Shown here: positions 7,701 to 8,759 of the stretch, one piece after another
Numbering within the stretch: position 1 is the stretch's first letter
How the letters are laid out: each line of letters opens with the position of its first letter
Origin: JBGOUJ01 sp041477005
GTDB taxonomy: Bacteria > Acidobacteriota > Terriglobia > Bryobacterales > JACQDG01
Direction: 5' to 3'
DNA length: 8,759 bases
NCBI GenBank assembly: GCA_041477005.1
Contig: JBGOUJ010000324.1
Coordinates: 1-8,759, forward strand
The notes under the pieces: generated by a model
The model's database searches: none
What the model was told of the DNA's origin: nothing
Seen by the model: the letters and a program-made list of their open reading frames with translations, nothing else
Position numbers and translations under genes: made by a program

Positions 7701-7785
7701 CTCAGCGGCAACCGTCGTGATCACCGCAACCGACTCCAACGGCTGGACGGGCAACTACAGCATCACCTTCAACATCACCGGCTAA
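4747..7785 (+). CDS. Secreted multi-domain beta-sandwich protein with TIGR03437-type domain and C-terminal putative-Ig domain
   Basis: The 1012-residue protein is predicted to be exported. Residues 1-26 form a signal peptide (Lys/Arg start, LLAVLALAICTGTLQAA core and likely cleavage after QAA). Residues 27-456 hold four BACON/Ig-like beta domains of about 100 residues, with motifs such as LPNWLQVTP and LPLWLNVDATSG. About 457-575 resembles an IPT/TIG fold (ISSASPPSLP...GSGF). About 576-880 matches the Solibacter-type TIGR03437 domain: VTSASSYIQ..APYDILSVFGTDF, NGQINLLVP, DPGIFAIGGDGQGDAAALN, IQLYVTGLG and AGLYQINVRLP. Residues 940-1012 form a putative-Ig domain (LPAGLSLDANSGAITGTP). The mature protein has ten Cys, several closely spaced (554/560, 611/618), suggesting disulfides outside the cytoplasm. 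No catalytic motif, LPXTG or membrane anchor is seen, so an adhesive or matrix role is a guess. It is monocistronic, with its own ribosome binding site and terminator. Confidence 0.88.
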   Translation: MFRIHFSKALLAVLALAICTGTLQAATLVAAPTSITLTCDTVLGPGPAVNVGITLAAAGVALNVTPSVPAVALPAVSPIVVPGIASVGSTTVPVNFAFSMKPGCQGGTNGQTVTITFTPAAGTALTLTATLSITTANGSALAPSPSAVTITCIKAGGVYTPGATQTVNVTSPANGGTPFTVDNTTNPLPNWLQVTPLPGGTATATPVALSVVAKAGCGALPVGSTSFSVHLLNAPAPDKLLPVTIQIGATSTLSASVSPVALAYTKGSGTYNSVGTSITASPNVFFLVDQTSLPLWLNVDATSGTTSKTLNFVPTAGAETLALGSYSANVRLKVSGYLDFLLPVTLQVNKPAATLSVAEGTARTINWTIGTALPTLLITPISSDSPISYTVGTTAGTLSPQVNTTQGLAYSFGSPIAVTFLQAVFGGFAPGDVNIGHVIVTPTVGAPVDVTITVNVKSPAAVISSASPPSLPTAASGTVFNVALIGSGFVASADPTQKTKVGVVTGGFIVTDSNIVATVENANSIVLAITVPASADPYLPFSGAGGSVFLGVCNPGGATCSVPTGNVTLTIGVSPIVQAVTSASSYIQATPPALTAVAPYDILSVFGTDFCISGGTGCTGGNAILYGTTDPVTLRYLTSLSPDPAGATQRNVTVAFQTHAATPTLIANAPLLFATNGQINLLVPDAVKAYYGSTVDMVVSFGYGQAPNMLKSSPFSVTVANTDPGIFAIGGDGQGDAAALNASNANALVTSSVGAGARNPATDSDIIQLYVTGLGVPDSVDAQVAWAASGATCMAVGTYWAAVNTSASPNAALTSADGLVVQSALFTPGATAPCVRSASANVPSVTIGGVAGAVLYAGWVPDSVAGLYQINVRLPSSGSSFTDSAGAAVVAASLANPVSMPIVVTARGISSQISGVNLWVMGSLKMASTVTTTGTKNVTVWAGSVTASEGAPAYTYAVANGSPALPAGLSLDANSGAITGTPTVDSAATVVITATDSNGWTGNYSITFNITG
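7579..7692 (+). repeat. Direct repeat partner of the relic at 4311-4418
   Basis: This part of the putative-Ig domain coding sequence (VTASEG...GAITGTP) aligns with 4311-4418. The relic is 6 bases shorter, corresponding to two residues missing between AV and LPAG. The longest identical run seen is CAGCGGAGCCATC (7668-7680 and 4394-4406). Both copies are in the same orientation and bracket the 3-kb gene. The protein-level match is clear; the DNA is diverged. Confidence 0.65.
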
Positions 7786-7820
7786 GACTCGGCTACCTGG
7801 GTTTGCCGGGAACTAGCTTC

Positions 7821-7856
7821 GGCGGCGGGAGATCCAACTCCCGCCGCCGTTTTTTT
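7821..7856 (+). terminator. Strong rho-independent terminator
   Basis: The perfect 11-bp stem GGCGGCGGGAG (7821-7831) / CTCCCGCCGCC (7838-7848) has loop ATCCAA and is followed by G and seven T (7850-7856). It lies 35 bases after the stop of the exported protein. On the minus strand no T-tract follows the stem, so it works in the plus direction only. Confidence 0.92.
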
Positions 7857-8759
7857 AATGTGGTGTGCCTTTTCCAACCCCGCCGGCAGTTCCCGCGCCA
7901 GCTTCTTGAAATGGTACGTAGCGCCCTGGCAGTTCGATCCCTCCGTTCAGGTGGAATTCGGTTAATCTTGCCTCGCTGCGCTCCGTGGTATCAAACGCCA
8001 CACACCGTTTGAAATGCAGATACATGGACCGTATCTGCCGGAAGCGTGCCGGACAGTATCGACGGCTTCGATTGGGACAGCGCCAACGTGGGTCGTATCC
8101 TGCGCCACTCACCTCCTTCGAGTTGGAAGAGGTCGCGGGCCGCACGCATGTAATCCTTCCGGCGAAAGCCGTTATTATAGGCTTGCGGTCGTAGGTCATC
8201 AGGCCGTTCACCTCCTGCTCGACGTCCGTCAGTTGTGTGTAGCAGTACCCGGCGAACGCGGGAATCTTAAAAATAGCGGATGTAAGCGAGCGGTAGCGGT
8301 CGAGGGCGGACTCGGGGGATTTCTCCACGCCCGAATAGCCCCAGGAGTCGCCCGGGACCTTGGCGTCCGGCGGGATGTAGGCGATGCCGCCGTACTCGCT
8401 CAGGACAAACGGCGTCCCGTTGTACTGGAAGCCGGGGGCGAGCGGGGCGCGGCCGCCGTTGGGGATGTGGGCGGGGCCTAGGTCGTGATACTTCTCATAG
8501 AGCCGCTCGCCGGTGCGGGCGTAGTCGTGTAGCGCGAACAGGTCCGTGGAGTCGCTGTGCTCCCAGCCGTCGTTGTCGATAACCAGCCGCGTGGCGTCGA
8601 GGGAATGGGTGAGCGAATAGAGCGATCGCAGGTGCTGGGCTTGGCGGGAATCGCGGAGGCTGGGGACGCCCCAGCTTTCGTTGATCGGGACCCAGAGGAT
8701 GATCGAGGGGTGGTTGTAATCGCGCTCCACGGCTTCCATCCACTCGCGGGTGAAGGCGG
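7855..8759 (-). CDS. Glycoside hydrolase family 2 catalytic domain, cut by the window edge and with a foreign C-terminal tail
   Basis: The frame enters from the right edge (AFTREWMEAVERDYNHPSII). Counting from Met at 8739, residues 1-187 are a GH2 TIM-barrel end. NHPSIILWVPINESWG carries the acid/base Glu (residue 21, codon 8677-8679), and FVLSEYGG carries the nucleophile Glu (residue 115, codon 8395-8397). The conserved tail YTQLTDVEQEVNGLMTYDRKP ends at 8179. GH2 members hydrolyse beta-galactosides, beta-glucuronides or beta-mannosides; the substrate cannot be told because the N-terminal domains lie outside. After 8179 the frame runs about 107 residues to TAA at 7855-7857 with Arg/Cys-rich sequence unlike GH2, antisense to the BrnT relic. 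The natural end (usually DRKPK plus a short helix) is missing. The barrel may be nearly complete, so activity is possible but uncertain. It converges on the exported-protein gene. Confidence 0.85.
   Translation of the reverse strand, partial: AFTREWMEAVERDYNHPSIILWVPINESWGVPSLRDSRQAQHLRSLYSLTHSLDATRLVIDNDGWEHSDSTDLFALHDYARTGERLYEKYHDLGPAHIPNGGRAPLAPGFQYNGTPFVLSEYGGIAYIPPDAKVPGDSWGYSGVEKSPESALDRYRSLTSAIFKIPAFAGYCYTQLTDVEQEVNGLMTYDRKPIITAFAGRITCVRPATSSNSKEVSGAGYDPRWRCPNRSRRYCPARFRQIRSMYLHFKRCVAFDTTERSEARLTEFHLNGGIELPGRYVPFQEAGAGTAGGVGKGTPH
7857..8045. other. Intergenic debris with no intact gene
   Basis: Only the non-homologous tail of the GH2 reading frame passes through here on the minus strand. 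A different minus-strand frame (7860-7946) reads TEGSNCQGATYHFKKLARELP and on to EKAHH. This looks protein-like but has no start, continues through the terminator, and is not recognised. It may be another small gene fragment. No RNA gene or promoter is evident. Confidence 0.3.
8046..8173 (+). pseudogene. brnT: Frameshifted relic of a BrnT-type toxin (DUF497 family)
   Basis: The first frame, from GTG 8046, reads VPDSIDGFDWDSANVGRILRH (to 8108). The next frame from about 8109 reads (V)TSFELEEVAGRTHVILPAKAV. Joined, they give the start of a BrnT toxin (typical pattern: GF-(D/E)-WD-x-A/G-N-x-x-x-x-x-RHGV-(S/T)-x-x-E-(V/L)-EEV), with Gly missing from RHGV. The break fits a 4-base loss in CAC-GGC-GTC-ACC. 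BrnT is a ribonuclease toxin of the RelE fold, neutralised by BrnA. The catalytic-core strands that normally follow (about half the protein) are absent, because the sequence changes abruptly to the antisense of a GH2 gene near 8174-8179. No brnA is found nearby. It is therefore non-functional. The assignment rests on motif recall from about 42 residues. Confidence 0.65.

Noticed and set aside
8014..8481. 155-codon plus-strand frame
   Set aside because: Most of it is antisense to the GH2 catalytic domain; only the part around 8046-8173 carries meaning, and that in other frames (BrnT relic).
1..8759. CRISPR array, insertion sequence or complete toxin-antitoxin or defence operon
   Set aside because: No regularly spaced repeats, no transposase with terminal repeats, and only a broken toxin fragment without an antitoxin were seen.

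Overview
This GC-rich bacterial window joins the end of a flagellar gene block to an exported surface-type protein and then to a damaged region containing a glycoside hydrolase. The exported protein at 4747-7785 has the repeated beta-sandwich layout and the 'VFGT... NGQINLLVP ... DPGIFA ... IQLYVTGLG' signature of the domain known as TIGR03437, which is abundant in Solibacter-type Acidobacteriota. Together with the GC-rich coding style, this suggests a member of the Acidobacteriota (Bryobacterales/Solibacterales-like). That placement is inference; there is no rRNA or other marker here.

Layout: 2-940 is the 3' part of fliI, the flagellar export ATPase, followed after 4 bases by a fliJ-like coiled-coil export chaperone (945-1439). 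A 97-base leader then precedes a large flagellin of 806 residues (1537-3957). Its conserved D0/D1 ends flank a very large central insertion built of flagellin_IN-like modules. The leader has a GGA-loop hairpin and a GGA-rich Shine-Dalgarno segment, the layout of CsrA-controlled flagellin mRNAs. A strong terminator (3984-4029) closes this block. The export apparatus (FliI/FliJ) and its main substrate (flagellin) are therefore encoded side by side.

Bases 4030-4746 have no intact gene. They hold a compact fold-back structure (4162-4210) and a clear relic of a putative-Ig (He_PIG) domain (4272-4523) broken by one in-frame TAA. The relic closely matches the C-terminal domain of the next gene, so related sequences bracket that 3-kb gene in direct orientation.

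4747-7785 encodes a 1012-residue secreted, multi-domain beta-sandwich protein. It ends at a near-perfect rho-independent terminator (7821-7856).

Beyond that lies a scarred region. On the minus strand, entering from the right edge, is a family 2 glycoside hydrolase with both catalytic glutamates. Its recognisable homology stops at about 8179, and the remaining ~107 residues of its reading frame run antisense through a frameshifted BrnT-type toxin relic (8046-8173, plus strand). The GH2 gene thus appears to have lost its natural 3' end to a rearrangement involving toxin-antitoxin debris. No complete novel defence or mobile system is visible. The most notable points are the BrnT/GH2 junction, the orphan PIG relic, the giant flagellin and its candidate CsrA leader.
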